Below, piece after piece: positions 16,912 through 27,484 of a stretch of 64,000 bases of DNA. Source of the stretch: JALSHZ01 sp964614535 (GTDB lineage Bacteria; Pseudomonadota; Gammaproteobacteria; UWMA-0217). The notes beneath the pieces were generated by a model. That model made no database searches. It worked only from the letters and a program-made list of their open reading frames with translations, and was not told the origin of the DNA. Made by a program: the position numbers and the translations under genes. The stretch's first letter is position 1. Each line of letters opens with the position of its first letter. The stretch spans positions 9,615 through 73,614 of the forward strand of contig CAZTOZ010000022.1 of the NCBI GenBank assembly GCA_964614535.1, given 5' to 3'.

Positions 16912-18765
16912 ATGGAAATCGAGCTCAAAGAGATCCGCGACTTCATCGCCGCCATTCCACCATTCGACCGGCTCGACCTCACCGCCGTGGAACGGCTGGT
17001 CGAGCGGATCCGGGTCGGCTATTTCCGCGCCGGCACGCCGTTTCCTCCCGACAGCGGCGGCAAGGAGCAGCTGTTCGTCATCCGCTCGGGGGCATTGAGC
17101 CTCCAGTCGGCCAAGGGCACGCTGGCCGGCAAGCTGGGGGAGAGCGACGTCTGCACCAGCTTCTGCCTCACCGACGGCGACAACGAGTTTCGGGTGAGCG
17201 TCGACGAGGACACGATTGCCTACGCCGTCGATTGCGATGCGCTCATCGAGGCGGTCGGCGAGGATTCCGGCGTACTCGACTTCATCCGCAACACCGCGTC
17301 GCAGCGGCTCAATCAGGCGATGGTCTCGCGCCAGGAGGCGGCGGCCGCCTCGTCACGGCTGCTGACGATGCTGGTAAGCGAGGTGATGCAGCGACCGGCG
17401 ATCACCATTGCGGCGGCCAGCAGTATCCACGAGGCGGCAGCGCGCATGGCCGAGGCATCGGTCTCCTCGCTGATCGTCGTCGCCGGCGAGCGGCCCACCG
17501 GCATCCTCACCGACAAGGACATCACCCGACGCTGCGTCGCCACCGGCCTGTCACCAGGCGAGCCGGTGGAGAAGATCATGACCGGCGAGATGGTGACCAC
17601 GGTGCCGGATGCCAACGCCTTCGATGCGCTGATGACGATGACGCGCAGGCACATCCACCATCTGCCGGTGATCGACGACGGCCGGCTCGAGGGCGTGGTG
17701 ACCATCGCCGATCTGATGCGCGTCGAAGGCCGCAGCGCCGCCTACCTCTCCAGCGCCATCCACCGCGCCGGCGATGTGGAGACACTACAAAGCCTCAGCG
17801 CGACGATTCCCCGGCTACAGGTTCAGCTGGCCAGCCAGGGCGCCAGCCCGGACCACGTGGGCAAGGTCGTCAGTTCGATCACGTCGGCGCTGACACGCAG
17901 ACTGTTGCAGATGGCCGAGGAGCGATTCGGCCCGCCGCCGGTGCCCTATGCCTGGGTCGCCGCCGGCTCCCATGCGCGGCGCGAACAGACCAGCCACTCC
18001 GACCAGGACAACGGCATGATCATCTCCGACCGGCTCGACGACGAGGACGCCGGCTGGTTCGAGGCGGTCGCCCACTACGTCTGTGACGGGCTGAACGCCT
18101 GTGGCTACGTCTACTGCCCTGGCGATGTGATGGCGAAGAACCCGAAATGGCGGCAGAAGCAGTCGGTCTGGCACGGCTATTTCAACCGCTGGATCGACAC
18201 GCCGGAACCGAAGGCGCTGATGTATTCGAGCATCTTCTTCGATCTGCGCACCATCTGGGGCGATGCCTCGCTGCTGGAGGAGATCCGTGCCGACATGCTG
18301 CAAAAAACACCCGCCAGCACGCTTTTTCTCGCCCACCTCACGGCCAATGCGCTGAAGCTGCGGCCACCGCTGGGCTTCTTCCGCGACTTCGTGCTGATCC
18401 ACGACGGCAAGCACAACGACACTCTCGACCTGAAACACAACGGCCTCGCGCCGATCGTCGATCTGGCGCGGATCTATGCGCTCTCCGAGGGCATTGCGGC
18501 CGTCAACACCCTCGAACGCCTGGAGGCCACCGCCGGCACGGCGACGCTGTCGGCGGCGGGCGCGGCCAATCTTCGCGACGCGCTGGAGTTCATCGGCATC
18601 CTGCGGCTGGAGCATCAGGCGCGTCAGATCCAACGCGGTGAGACGCCAGACAATTTCATGTCACCCAAGGAGATCTCGCGCCTGGAGCGGGAACATCTGA
18701 AGGATGCCTTCAAGGTGATCCAGACGATGCAGGCGACGCTGCAATCACGCTATCAGATGGGCTGA
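16912..18765 (+). CDS. cNMP-binding/CBS/DUF294 nucleotidyltransferase-like regulator
   Basis: A 617-residue soluble protein with three parts: an N-terminal cyclic-nucleotide-binding-like domain (about 1-140), a pair of CBS domains (about 155-275; VSEVMQRPAITI and VEKIMTGEMVTT), and a DUF294 GlnD-like nucleotidyltransferase region (about 330 onward). The transferase motif is GSHARREQTSHSDQDNGMI, with the D-x-D pair present. This architecture commonly accompanies acetate symporters and acs and may sense nucleotides or second messengers to control uptake. Its target is not known. The start at 16912 gives the conserved N-terminus. It overlaps the exonuclease gene by one base. Confidence 0.88.
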   Translation: MEIELKEIRDFIAAIPPFDRLDLTAVERLVERIRVGYFRAGTPFPPDSGGKEQLFVIRSGALSLQSAKGTLAGKLGESDVCTSFCLTDGDNEFRVSVDEDTIAYAVDCDALIEAVGEDSGVLDFIRNTASQRLNQAMVSRQEAAAASSRLLTMLVSEVMQRPAITIAAASSIHEAAARMAEASVSSLIVVAGERPTGILTDKDITRRCVATGLSPGEPVEKIMTGEMVTTVPDANAFDALMTMTRRHIHHLPVIDDGRLEGVVTIADLMRVEGRSAAYLSSAIHRAGDVETLQSLSATIPRLQVQLASQGASPDHVGKVVSSITSALTRRLLQMAEERFGPPPVPYAWVAAGSHARREQTSHSDQDNGMIISDRLDDEDAGWFEAVAHYVCDGLNACGYVYCPGDVMAKNPKWRQKQSVWHGYFNRWIDTPEPKALMYSSIFFDLRTIWGDASLLEEIRADMLQKTPASTLFLAHLTANALKLRPPLGFFRDFVLIHDGKHNDTLDLKHNGLAPIVDLARIYALSEGIAAVNTLERLEATAGTATLSAAGAANLRDALEFIGILRLEHQARQIQRGETPDNFMSPKEISRLEREHLKDAFKVIQTMQATLQSRYQMG

Positions 18766-19469
18766 TGCTGACACTACCCATCATCGACCACTGGCTGGGA
18801 CTGGAGGCGCGGCGCAAGCGGTTGCTGAAAAAGGCGCCGGCCGGCCCGCTGCGAGACTATCTCGCCATGCCGTTTCCGTCTCCCGACACGCCGCTGGACC
18901 GCTGTCCGATCCTGGCCGTCGATTTCGAGACCACCGGGCTGCACCCCGAATCGAACCACATCGTCAGCATCGGCCATGTCTGTATCGACGCCGCCGAAAT
19001 TCTGCTCGGCACCGCCCGCCATGTGGTCATTCGCGGCAACGGCGATCTGCACGAGGAGAACGTCGCCATCCACCGCATCACCGACAGCGACCGCGCGCGG
19101 GGCGAGGCGCTGGAGACCGCCGTGGGCCGACTGCTCACCGCACTGGCCGGGCGGGTGATGCTGGTGCATTTCGGCCGGATCGAACGCGACTTTCTCAGCG
19201 CCGCCTGCCGCCATCTCTATGGGATGGCCCCGGTGCTGCCGATGATCGACACCCTGCAAATGGCCAAGCGCCGAATGGACATGCGCAGCGCCGCCTACGA
19301 CCCGTCCGAGCTGCGCCTGTTCCGTCTGCGCGAACACCATGGTCTGCCCCGCTACACCGCCCACAACGCGCTGCTCGACGCCATCTCCACCGCCGAACTG
19401 TTTCTCGTCGAGACGAGCCTGATGAACCGGAGAAAGGCGCCACCGCTGCGGCGGGTGCTGCGGTTCTGA
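18765..19469 (+). CDS. DnaQ-like 3'-5' exonuclease (DEDDh)
   Basis: A 234-residue protein with the DEDDh exonuclease motifs: Exo I VDFETTGLHP (D53, E55), Exo II around LVHFGRIERDFL, and Exo III HNALLDAISTAELFL. It resembles the epsilon-like exonuclease genes often linked to DUF294 regulators. Translation appears coupled to the upstream gene: its ATG shares one base with the TGA stop (TGATG). Its role in acetate metabolism is unexplained. A replication-proofreading subunit is an alternative, but context argues for a dedicated partner of DUF294. Confidence 0.86.
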   Translation: MLTLPIIDHWLGLEARRKRLLKKAPAGPLRDYLAMPFPSPDTPLDRCPILAVDFETTGLHPESNHIVSIGHVCIDAAEILLGTARHVVIRGNGDLHEENVAIHRITDSDRARGEALETAVGRLLTALAGRVMLVHFGRIERDFLSAACRHLYGMAPVLPMIDTLQMAKRRMDMRSAAYDPSELRLFRLREHHGLPRYTAHNALLDAISTAELFLVETSLMNRRKAPPLRRVLRF

Positions 19470-19595
19470 CGCCACCGTGACGCAGATCAAACCCGCCCGG
19501 GTGCTCTGTCTCCCGCCTCCCGGCAACGGTGGTAAGATGGTGGGTCGATAGCCGCTGCGGGCATCCCCTGTCACCATATCTTAAGGAGCTCCACC

Positions 19596-21545
<1,950 letters not shown>

Positions 21546-21560
21546 CACCCACCCCGAAAA

Positions 21561-21595
21561 GAGGCACCTCCCCGGCAGCGCCGGGGAGGTGCCTC
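21561..21595. terminator. Perfect 16-bp inverted repeat after acs
   Basis: The arm GAGGCACCTCCCCGGC is repeated inverted after an AGC loop, 16 of 16 bases paired, starting 15 bp after the acs stop. No T-run follows, so it is either a 3'-end stabilising hairpin or a terminator needing Rho. Confidence 0.6.
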
Positions 21596-21824
21596 GCCCC
21601 GATCCACCAGCCCGAATGATTCATGACCGCTGAGATTCATCCAAGAACCACAGAGCGGCGCCGGTGACTCTTTGCACTTTGCCAATGTTCCACCATTTTC
21701 GACACGGCCGCTGCATCGGGAACCACCACATCACGACAAGGACGCAGTGCTGGACGATTGCGTCCCACCCCCTTCGATGGGGCATAATGCGGAAAAAATC
21801 CCCACCCACCATCGGAGATTCACC

Positions 21825-22958
21825 ATGACGAAACGCATCGGAATTCTCACCGCCGGCGGCGACAGTCCCGGTCTCAACGCGGCCATCCGCGGTGTCGGCA
21901 AGGCCGCGCAAGGGGCCTATGGGATGCAGGTGATCGGCTTTCGGGACGGCTTTCGCGGGCTGGTGGAGAATCGTAGCGTGGATCTGGGCGGGAGCGTGCT
22001 GTCGGGTATTCTGACCGTGGGCGGAACGATTCTCGGCACCAGCCGCGACAAGCCGCACAAGATGAAGATCGCCGGCAAGACGCAGGACATGACCAATCTG
22101 ATCGTCGAGAACTACCACCGCAACCACCTCGACATGTTGGTCTGCCTTGGCGGCGGCGGCACACAGAAGAACGCGCTGCAACTCAAGGAGAAGGGGCTGA
22201 ACGTCATCACGCTGCCCAAGACCATCGACAACGACGTTGGCATGACCGACGTCACCTTCGGCTTCGACACGGCGCTCGGCATCGCCACCGAAGCGATCGA
22301 CCGGCTGCACAGCACGGCCCACAGCCATCATCGGATCATCGTCGTCGAGATCATGGGGCACAGCTCCGGCTGGCTGGCGCTGGGCTCCGGCATCGCCGGC
22401 GGGGCCGACGTGATTCTGCTGCCGGAGATCCCCTACTCCTATGACGCCATCGCCACCGCCATCACCCACCGCGTCAAACACGGCAAGAACTTCAGTATCG
22501 TCGCCGTGGCCGAGGGAGCGATGGAGCAGAGCCAGGCGGCGGCGAGGGACGAGCTGATCACCGGCATCCGGGAGGCCGAGGCCAATGGCGACAAGAAGGC
22601 TCGCAAGGAGCTGAAAGGCCGGCTCAAGGCGCTGGAAGCCGGCTATGTCGATCACACCATGCAACTGGCAAAACGCTTGGAGGAGATGACCGGGCTGGAG
22701 TCCCGCCCCACCATTCTCGGCCATCTGCAGCGCGGCGGGACGCCGTCGGCCGGGGACCGGCTGCTGGCGACGCGCCTCGGCACCGCCTGTGCCGAGTACA
22801 TCGAGAACGGCATCTCCGGCGTCATGGTGGCGGCGCGGGGCGACAGCACCGAGCCGGTGCCACTGGAGCAGGTGGCCGGCAACAAGAAGCTGGTGCCGGC
22901 CGATCATCCATGGATCACCAGCGCGCGCCAGGTGGGCGTCTGTTTCGGGGACCGGTAG
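21825..22958 (+). CDS. 6-phosphofructokinase family protein
   Basis: Phosphorylates fructose 6-phosphate in glycolysis, or runs in reverse if pyrophosphate-linked. The 377-residue protein has GILTAGGDSPGLNAAIRG at the N-terminus, PKTIDND (131-137) with catalytic Asp residues, and EIMGHSSGWLALGSGIAGGAD. The phosphoryl-donor loop reads GGGGTQKNA (109-117) instead of GGDG or GGE/DD. The Lys in PKTIDND is found in PPi-dependent and group III ATP enzymes, so the donor cannot be assigned. The start at 21825 follows CGGAGATTCACC. It is convergent with the carbonic anhydrase gene. Confidence 0.9.
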   Translation: MTKRIGILTAGGDSPGLNAAIRGVGKAAQGAYGMQVIGFRDGFRGLVENRSVDLGGSVLSGILTVGGTILGTSRDKPHKMKIAGKTQDMTNLIVENYHRNHLDMLVCLGGGGTQKNALQLKEKGLNVITLPKTIDNDVGMTDVTFGFDTALGIATEAIDRLHSTAHSHHRIIVVEIMGHSSGWLALGSGIAGGADVILLPEIPYSYDAIATAITHRVKHGKNFSIVAVAEGAMEQSQAAARDELITGIREAEANGDKKARKELKGRLKALEAGYVDHTMQLAKRLEEMTGLESRPTILGHLQRGGTPSAGDRLLATRLGTACAEYIENGISGVMVAARGDSTEPVPLEQVAGNKKLVPADHPWITSARQVGVCFGDR

Positions 22959-22994
22959 CAACAGACGGCGCTACGACCGGTGGGCAGGTCGCTG

Positions 22995-23621
22995 CTACGG
23001 CGCTGGCACCGGGTCGCGGAACGGGGAACAGGTGGGATCGTAGTGCGCCAGATCCTGCAGAATGCCGTTTTCGATATTGTAGATCCAGCCGTGCACCGTC
23101 AGCTCCTCACCCCGCTTCCAGGCATTCTGGACGATGGTGGTGTTGCTGATGTTGGCCACCTGCTCCTTGACGTTCAGCTCACAGAGCCGGTCGAGCTTTT
23201 CGGCGTGGCTCAATCCTTCGAATGCCTCCGCGTTGAAACGGATGACATCCTTGATATGCCGCAGCCAGTTGTCGATCAGGCCATGCTCCTGATTCTCCAG
23301 CGCCGCCTTGACTCCACCGCAACCGTAGTGCCCGCAGACGATGATGTGCTTCACCTTCAGCACATCGACCGCAAACTGCAACACCGACAGACAGTTGAGA
23401 TCGGTATGGACCACGACATTGGCGATGTTGCGGTGAACGAACACCTCCCCCGGTGGCAGATCGATGATCTGGTTCGCGGGCACACGGCTGTCGGCGCAAC
23501 CGATCCAGAGATAGTCGGGCGACTGTTGCTTCGACAGGCGCGAGAAGAATTCCGGATCCTGGGCCCTAATGTTGTCGGCCCAGGCACGGTTCCGGTCGAG
23601 AAGGTATTTGAGTTCACTCAT
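22995..23621 (-). CDS. can: Beta-class carbonic anhydrase
   Basis: A zinc enzyme interconverting CO2 and bicarbonate, supplying bicarbonate to carboxylases. The 208-residue protein aligns with E. coli Can with identical numbering at the zinc and active-site residues C42, D44, H98 and C101 (WIGCADSRVPANQ and VCGHYGCGGVKAAL). The start at 23621 is chosen because it reproduces the E. coli N-terminal spacing; an ATG two codons upstream is possible. In a chemoautotroph it could also serve CO2 fixation. Confidence 0.95.
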   Translation of the reverse strand: MSELKYLLDRNRAWADNIRAQDPEFFSRLSKQQSPDYLWIGCADSRVPANQIIDLPPGEVFVHRNIANVVVHTDLNCLSVLQFAVDVLKVKHIIVCGHYGCGGVKAALENQEHGLIDNWLRHIKDVIRFNAEAFEGLSHAEKLDRLCELNVKEQVANISNTTIVQNAWKRGEELTVHGWIYNIENGILQDLAHYDPTCSPFRDPVPAP

Positions 23622-23746
23622 GGGCATGCAGCGTCTCGGCTTGTTGTGGATGGACGGCGTGTCCGCGGCTCGAACGGCGGCGCGGACCGATTCGACACGG
23701 AAGCCTCGCACACAATGCCCCTGCCCGGTAGCATCATTTCATAACT

Positions 23747-23775
23747 ATTATCTATACGACTATCACTATGGTTAA
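23747..23775 (-). promoter_or_regulatory. Candidate sigma-70 promoter for carbonic anhydrase
   Basis: On the minus strand TTAACC (-35, 23775-23770) is separated by 17 bp from GATAAT (-10, 23752-23747), about 125 bp upstream of the chosen can start, within an AT-rich patch. Confidence 0.4.
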
Positions 23776-23857
23776 TAGATGCCCGTCGATTTCCGAGTAA
23801 AATAGTCAACAATCGTCGGCAACCGCCGACAGCAACGAATCGAAAGGAGGTATTCTG

Positions 23858-24316
23858 ATGAATGCACTGATTCCCAACTTCAACCCCGATGGGGTCGTCA
23901 CCATCAACCGCGTGATACTCAAACCCGGGTACACCATCGACGACCTGCAGGAGCGCGTCGCCCTGCTCTGCGAAAACGTCAAGACCTATCACTCCGATAC
24001 CGGTTTCGTCGGTGGTTTCGTCGTGCTCAACAGCGGCCGCATCTCCAACGAGGGCTCGACCGCCGGCCGGGCCGTCGAAACCGAACGCAAGAACCGCGAG
24101 GCGCTGATCGTCACCTTCTGGAACTCATTCGAGGAGCACGAGGCCTCGCACAAGAGCGAGACCTTCCAGCCGCTGTTCAAGGAGGTGCTGGCGCTGTGCG
24201 AGAACGGCAACGAGGAGATCGCCTACACCATGCTGTGGCAAGGCCGGGCCTACACGCCGGAAGAGGCGAAAAAGGCACGGGAGATGAAGGAAAAATACCG
24301 GGCACACGCGGCATAG
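23858..24316 (+). CDS. Conserved-looking cytoplasmic protein of unknown function
   Basis: A 152-residue protein without signal peptide or membrane segment. Its layout of alternating strands and helices (VVTINRVILKPGYTIDD, GFVGGFVVLNSG, REALIVTFWNSFEEHEASHK, then a long charged C-terminal helix) resembles the dimeric alpha/beta-barrel fold of antibiotic-biosynthesis-monooxygenase-like proteins, but this is a weak impression. An excellent ribosome site, AAAGGAGGT, precedes the ATG, which suggests strong expression. It stands alone with its own terminator. Confidence 0.7.
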   Translation: MNALIPNFNPDGVVTINRVILKPGYTIDDLQERVALLCENVKTYHSDTGFVGGFVVLNSGRISNEGSTAGRAVETERKNREALIVTFWNSFEEHEASHKSETFQPLFKEVLALCENGNEEIAYTMLWQGRAYTPEEAKKAREMKEKYRAHAA

Positions 24317-24343
24317 GCAACGACGCAATCACGACATGGCGAC

Positions 24344-24368
24344 AAAGGGGCTTCGGCCCCTTTTTTCT
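24344..24368 (+). terminator. Hairpin terminator
   Basis: AAAGGGGC-TTCG-GCCCCTTT is an 8-bp stem with a stable TTCG tetraloop, followed by TTTCTT, 28 bp after the stop of the unknown 152-residue protein. It faces the convergent helicase gene. Confidence 0.85.
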
Positions 24369-24407
24369 TGGCCGGCGGGCCTCTGTGCAGCCGACCGAAC
24401 CCGCCTG

Positions 24408-25706
24408 TCAGCGCCGCCCGGCAGTCGCCGCTCCGGCTCGCTTGCTGGTGGTCTTGCGGCGTGGCGGCTGCTGTCGGGCGCGCCGCCCGCGTGGCGGCCG
24501 TGCCTGGCGCACCGGCACCGATTTCCTTGTGGCCACGGGCAGCTCTTGTTCCGGCTCGAACCCTTCGATGGAGCGGCGGCTGATCGTTTTGTCGATCAGC
24601 CTCTCGATATCGCCGAGCTGCTTGATCTCGTCGGCGCTGACCAGGGACACCGCCTGCCCGGTCGCACCGGCGCGACCGGTACGGCCGATGCGATGGACAT
24701 AGTCCTCCGGCACGTTGGGGAGATCGAAATTGACCACCTGCGGCAACTGTTCGATATCCAGCCCGCGAGCCGCGATATCGGTGGCCACCAACGCGCGGAT
24801 GGCCCCGGACTTGAAGTCGGCCAGCGCCCGCGTCCGAGCACCCTGGCTTTTGTTGCCATGTATCGCAGCGGCACGGATATTTTCATTTTCCAGGAACTTG
24901 GTCAGGCGATTGGCGCCATGCTTGGTACGTGCGAATATCAGCACCTGTGACCAGCCGTTGTCCTGGATCAAATGGCTGAGCAGTGCCGGCTTGCGCTTTT
25001 TGTCCACCGGGCAGAGCCACTGCTCCACTGCGGTCGAAGCAGCATTGGGTGGCGAGACGGAAATCTCCACCGCATCGTCGACGATCGTGCGCGCCAGCTT
25101 GCGAATGGCATCGGAAAACGTCGCGGAAAACATCAGGTTCTGCCGTTTTTCCGGCAACGCTTTGAGAATCCGCCGAATGTCGTGGATAAACCCCATGTCG
25201 AGCATCCGGTCGGCCTCGTCGAGCACCAGAATCTCCAGCGCATCGAATCCAACGACGCGTTGCTGATAGAGATCGAGCAGACGCCCCGGCGTCGCCACCA
25301 GCACATCGACGCCACCCCGCAGACGGTCGATCTGCGGATTGATCTTCACGCCGCCGAAGACGACGGCGGAACGCAACCGCAGATGACGGCCATAGCTGGC
25401 AACGCTGTCACCCACCTGGGCCGCCAGCTCACGAGTCGGCGTCAGCACCAGCGCCCGCACCTTGCCGGCGGTGGCGCGCCTGCCTCCGGCCAACCGCTGC
25501 AACAGCGGCAACGCGAACCCAGCGGTCTTGCCGGTGCCGGTGGCGGCCGCAGCCATCAGATCATGGCCGTCGAGAACGGCGGGAATGGCTTGCTGCTGAA
25601 TCGGAGAGGCCGTGGTGTACCCCTGTTCGGAGACGGCGGAAAGAAGTTCTGGCAAGAGGCCAAGCGCGGCAAAGCTGCCCGCGGCCGCGGTTCGTTCAGA
25701 TTTCAT
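24408..25706 (-). CDS. DEAD-box RNA helicase (RhlE type)
   Basis: A 432-residue ATP-dependent RNA helicase. Motifs in order: Q motif around GYTTASPIQQQAIPA, Walker A AATGTGKTAG, PTRELAAQ, GG, ATPGRLLD, VLDEADRMLDMGF (DEAD), SATF, the C-terminal-lobe ARGLDIEQLP and HRIGRTGRAG. A basic tail rich in Arg, Lys and Pro follows (about 385-432), typical of RhlE-like RNA binding. The start is uncertain: ATG 25706 is chosen, ATG 25739 would add 11 residues, and neither has a clear ribosome site. It probably acts in ribosome assembly or RNA turnover. Confidence 0.9.
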   Translation of the reverse strand: MKSERTAAAGSFAALGLLPELLSAVSEQGYTTASPIQQQAIPAVLDGHDLMAAAATGTGKTAGFALPLLQRLAGGRRATAGKVRALVLTPTRELAAQVGDSVASYGRHLRLRSAVVFGGVKINPQIDRLRGGVDVLVATPGRLLDLYQQRVVGFDALEILVLDEADRMLDMGFIHDIRRILKALPEKRQNLMFSATFSDAIRKLARTIVDDAVEISVSPPNAASTAVEQWLCPVDKKRKPALLSHLIQDNGWSQVLIFARTKHGANRLTKFLENENIRAAAIHGNKSQGARTRALADFKSGAIRALVATDIAARGLDIEQLPQVVNFDLPNVPEDYVHRIGRTGRAGATGQAVSLVSADEIKQLGDIERLIDKTISRRSIEGFEPEQELPVATRKSVPVRQARPPRGRRARQQPPRRKTTSKRAGAATAGRR

Positions 25707-25824
25707 ATAAGGGAGTTCTAATAAAGGAGCGGCCAGCATACAGTACCCGGCCCGATGCCGCCACGATTGTCAGACAAAGGGTATACGCCCAGAATGCGTC
25801 ATCCACACTTACAGAGGGACCACC

Positions 25825-26271
25825 ATGCACATCTGGGTCGACGCCGACGCCTGTCCCGTCGTCGTCAAGGAGATACTCTTCCGCGCCGCCGAACGCACCC
25901 GAACACCGGTCACGCTGGTGGCCAACCAGCCAATCCGCGTTCCCCCCTCGACGCATATCCGTTTCCTGCAAGTACCGACCGGTTTCGACGTGGCCGACAA
26001 CGAAATCGTCCGTCGTGTCGGGACGGACGACCTCGTCATCACCGCCGACATTCCCCTGGCCGCGGAAGTGATTGGCAAGGGGGCGCTGGCGCTGAGCCCG
26101 CGCGGCGAACTCTATACGCGGGACAACATCGGCGCCCGGCTCGACCTGCGTAACTTCATGGAGTCGCTGCGCGCCAGCGGTGTCGATACCGGTGGCCCGG
26201 CCGCATTCGATCACACGGACAGAAAAGCCTTTGCCGACCAGCTCGACCGGCTGCTACGGCAACGGCAATGA
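25825..26271 (+). CDS. UPF0178 (YaiI-like, DUF188) protein
   Basis: A 148-residue protein starting MHIWVDADACPVVVKEIL, the signature of the UPF0178/YaiI family, followed by LVANQPIRVP, VPTGFDVADNEIV and ITADIPLAAEVI. The Asp-rich strand ends resemble PIN-like nuclease folds, but the function is not established. GAGGGA 8 bp upstream is the ribosome site. It is convergent with tpx. Confidence 0.9.
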   Translation: MHIWVDADACPVVVKEILFRAAERTRTPVTLVANQPIRVPPSTHIRFLQVPTGFDVADNEIVRRVGTDDLVITADIPLAAEVIGKGALALSPRGELYTRDNIGARLDLRNFMESLRASGVDTGGPAAFDHTDRKAFADQLDRLLRQRQ

Positions 26272-26312
26272 ACCGGCCCGGTTCGTCATGCGCAGCGCAA
26301 CGCGGGGCCGGC

Positions 26313-26810
26313 CTACAACACCGCCAATGCCTTGTCGTAGTCCGGCTCCTGGACGATCTCCGGCACCAGCTCGGTATAGAGCACCTTGTCGTCGGCATCG
26401 AGGACGACGACCGCCCGTGCGGTGATTCCGGCCAGCGGGCCGTCGGTGATGAGCACGCCGTAGTCCTTGGCGAAGTTCTTGTCGCGCATCATCGACAGGG
26501 TCTGCACGGAGTCGATCTGCTCCGCCTCGCAGAAACGCCCCTGAGCGAACGGCAGGTCGGCAGAGATGGTCAGAAAGACCACGTCGTCGCGCCCCTTGGC
26601 GGCTTCGTCGAACTTCTTGGTTGAGGTGGCGCAGACGCCGGTATCCAGGCTCGGCACGATGTTGAGCAGCTTCTTCCTGCCGGCGAAGTCGGCCAGCGAG
26701 ACATCGGCCAGATCCTTCGTCGTCAGCTTGAAATCGGGTGCGGCCGCACCGACAGCGGGCAACTCGCCATTGGTGTGAATCGCATTGCCTTCGAGTGTGA
26801 TGGTCGCCAT
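26313..26810 (-). CDS. tpx: Thiol peroxidase
   Basis: An atypical 2-Cys peroxiredoxin reducing hydroperoxides with thioredoxin. The 165-residue protein has the peroxidatic cysteine C60 in SLDTGVCATSTKKF and the resolving cysteine C94 in GRFCEAEQ, one position off E. coli Tpx. LPAVGAAAPDFKLT near the N-terminus is typical. The start at 26810 is preceded by AAGGAGAGACC. It probably protects against peroxide in the cytoplasm or periplasm; no signal peptide is seen, so cytoplasm is favoured. Confidence 0.96.
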   Translation of the reverse strand: MATITLEGNAIHTNGELPAVGAAAPDFKLTTKDLADVSLADFAGRKKLLNIVPSLDTGVCATSTKKFDEAAKGRDDVVFLTISADLPFAQGRFCEAEQIDSVQTLSMMRDKNFAKDYGVLITDGPLAGITARAVVVLDADDKVLYTELVPEIVQEPDYDKALAVL

Positions 26811-26958
26811 CTGAGGTCTCTCCTTCGTTGGTTCGGTGTCGTGGTTCGAACCGCCGACTATAGAACAAATCCCCAAGGGCAAGAACCACAGAAAAAGTGC
26901 GCTTGAATGCACGGCTGGCGGGCGAATCGAGGCCCCGGCCTGCTGGCGCAGAACCACC

Positions 26959-26988
26959 TCATTTGATATTGTTACAACAATCAAATGA
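26959..26988. promoter_or_regulatory. Palindromic operator candidate of the toxin-antitoxin pair
   Basis: TCATTTGAT and ATCAAATGA are perfect 9-bp inverted arms separated by 12 bp, and the spacer holds a nested TTGTT-AC-AACAA repeat. The element ends 13 bp before the antitoxin start. Antitoxins of this class commonly repress their own operon at such palindromes, so this is the likely binding site. Confidence 0.6.
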
Positions 26989-27001
26989 GACAGAGCACAC
27001 C

Positions 27002-27472
27002 ATGTCGGTAGCACGCATCTATCACCCCAGCGCCACGGAACCGCCCGACGGCAGCTATGCGTCGGCCACCCTCGCCCGCCTCGGCATCCGCGCCGCCGAT
27101 CCCGCCAAGCTGGCGGAACGGATCCGCCGGGGCCTCTCCCCGCAGGTCCTCGACAAACTCGCCGCCGAGCTGGAGATCCCGCTGCGCCGCCTGTTGCAAC
27201 TGCTGTCGCTATCGCCGGCGACCATGGCGCGGCGCAAGCTCAACAAGAAGCCCCTCACGCCGCAGGAGAGCGACCGCGTCTATCGTATCGCCTCGGTACT
27301 GGCCACCACCGTCCGCCTCTTCGAAGGGGATGCGGCGGCCGCGCGCGACTGGCTCAAGCATCCGGTCCGCGGGCTCGACGGGCGGATACCGCTGGAACAG
27401 CTCGATACCGAGCCGGGCACCGAAGCCGTCCTCGACCTCATCGGCCGCCTCGAACACGGCGTCGTCGGCTGA
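27002..27472 (+). CDS. Antitoxin of RES/Xre type (DUF2384, MbcA/ParS)
   Basis: A 156-residue protein with an N-terminal Xre-like region (about 35-90: DKLAAELEIPLRRLLQLLSLSPATMARR) and a C-terminal DUF2384 domain (about 95-150: RVYRIASVLATTVRLFEGD, ARDWLKHPVRGLDG, EPGTEAVLDLIGRLEHGV). This family neutralises RES-domain toxins by burying their active site and represses the operon. The toxin gene begins 12 bp downstream, the canonical order. The start at 27002 follows the operator palindrome directly. Confidence 0.92.
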   Translation: MSVARIYHPSATEPPDGSYASATLARLGIRAADPAKLAERIRRGLSPQVLDKLAAELEIPLRRLLQLLSLSPATMARRKLNKKPLTPQESDRVYRIASVLATTVRLFEGDAAAARDWLKHPVRGLDGRIPLEQLDTEPGTEAVLDLIGRLEHGVVG

Positions 27473-27484
27473 CGGAACGGGGCA

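Noticed and set aside
22958..22995. GTAGCA/TGCTAC repeats between the phosphofructokinase and carbonic anhydrase genes
   Set aside because: Arms are short and far apart with mismatches, with no T-run, so there is not enough support for a terminator call.
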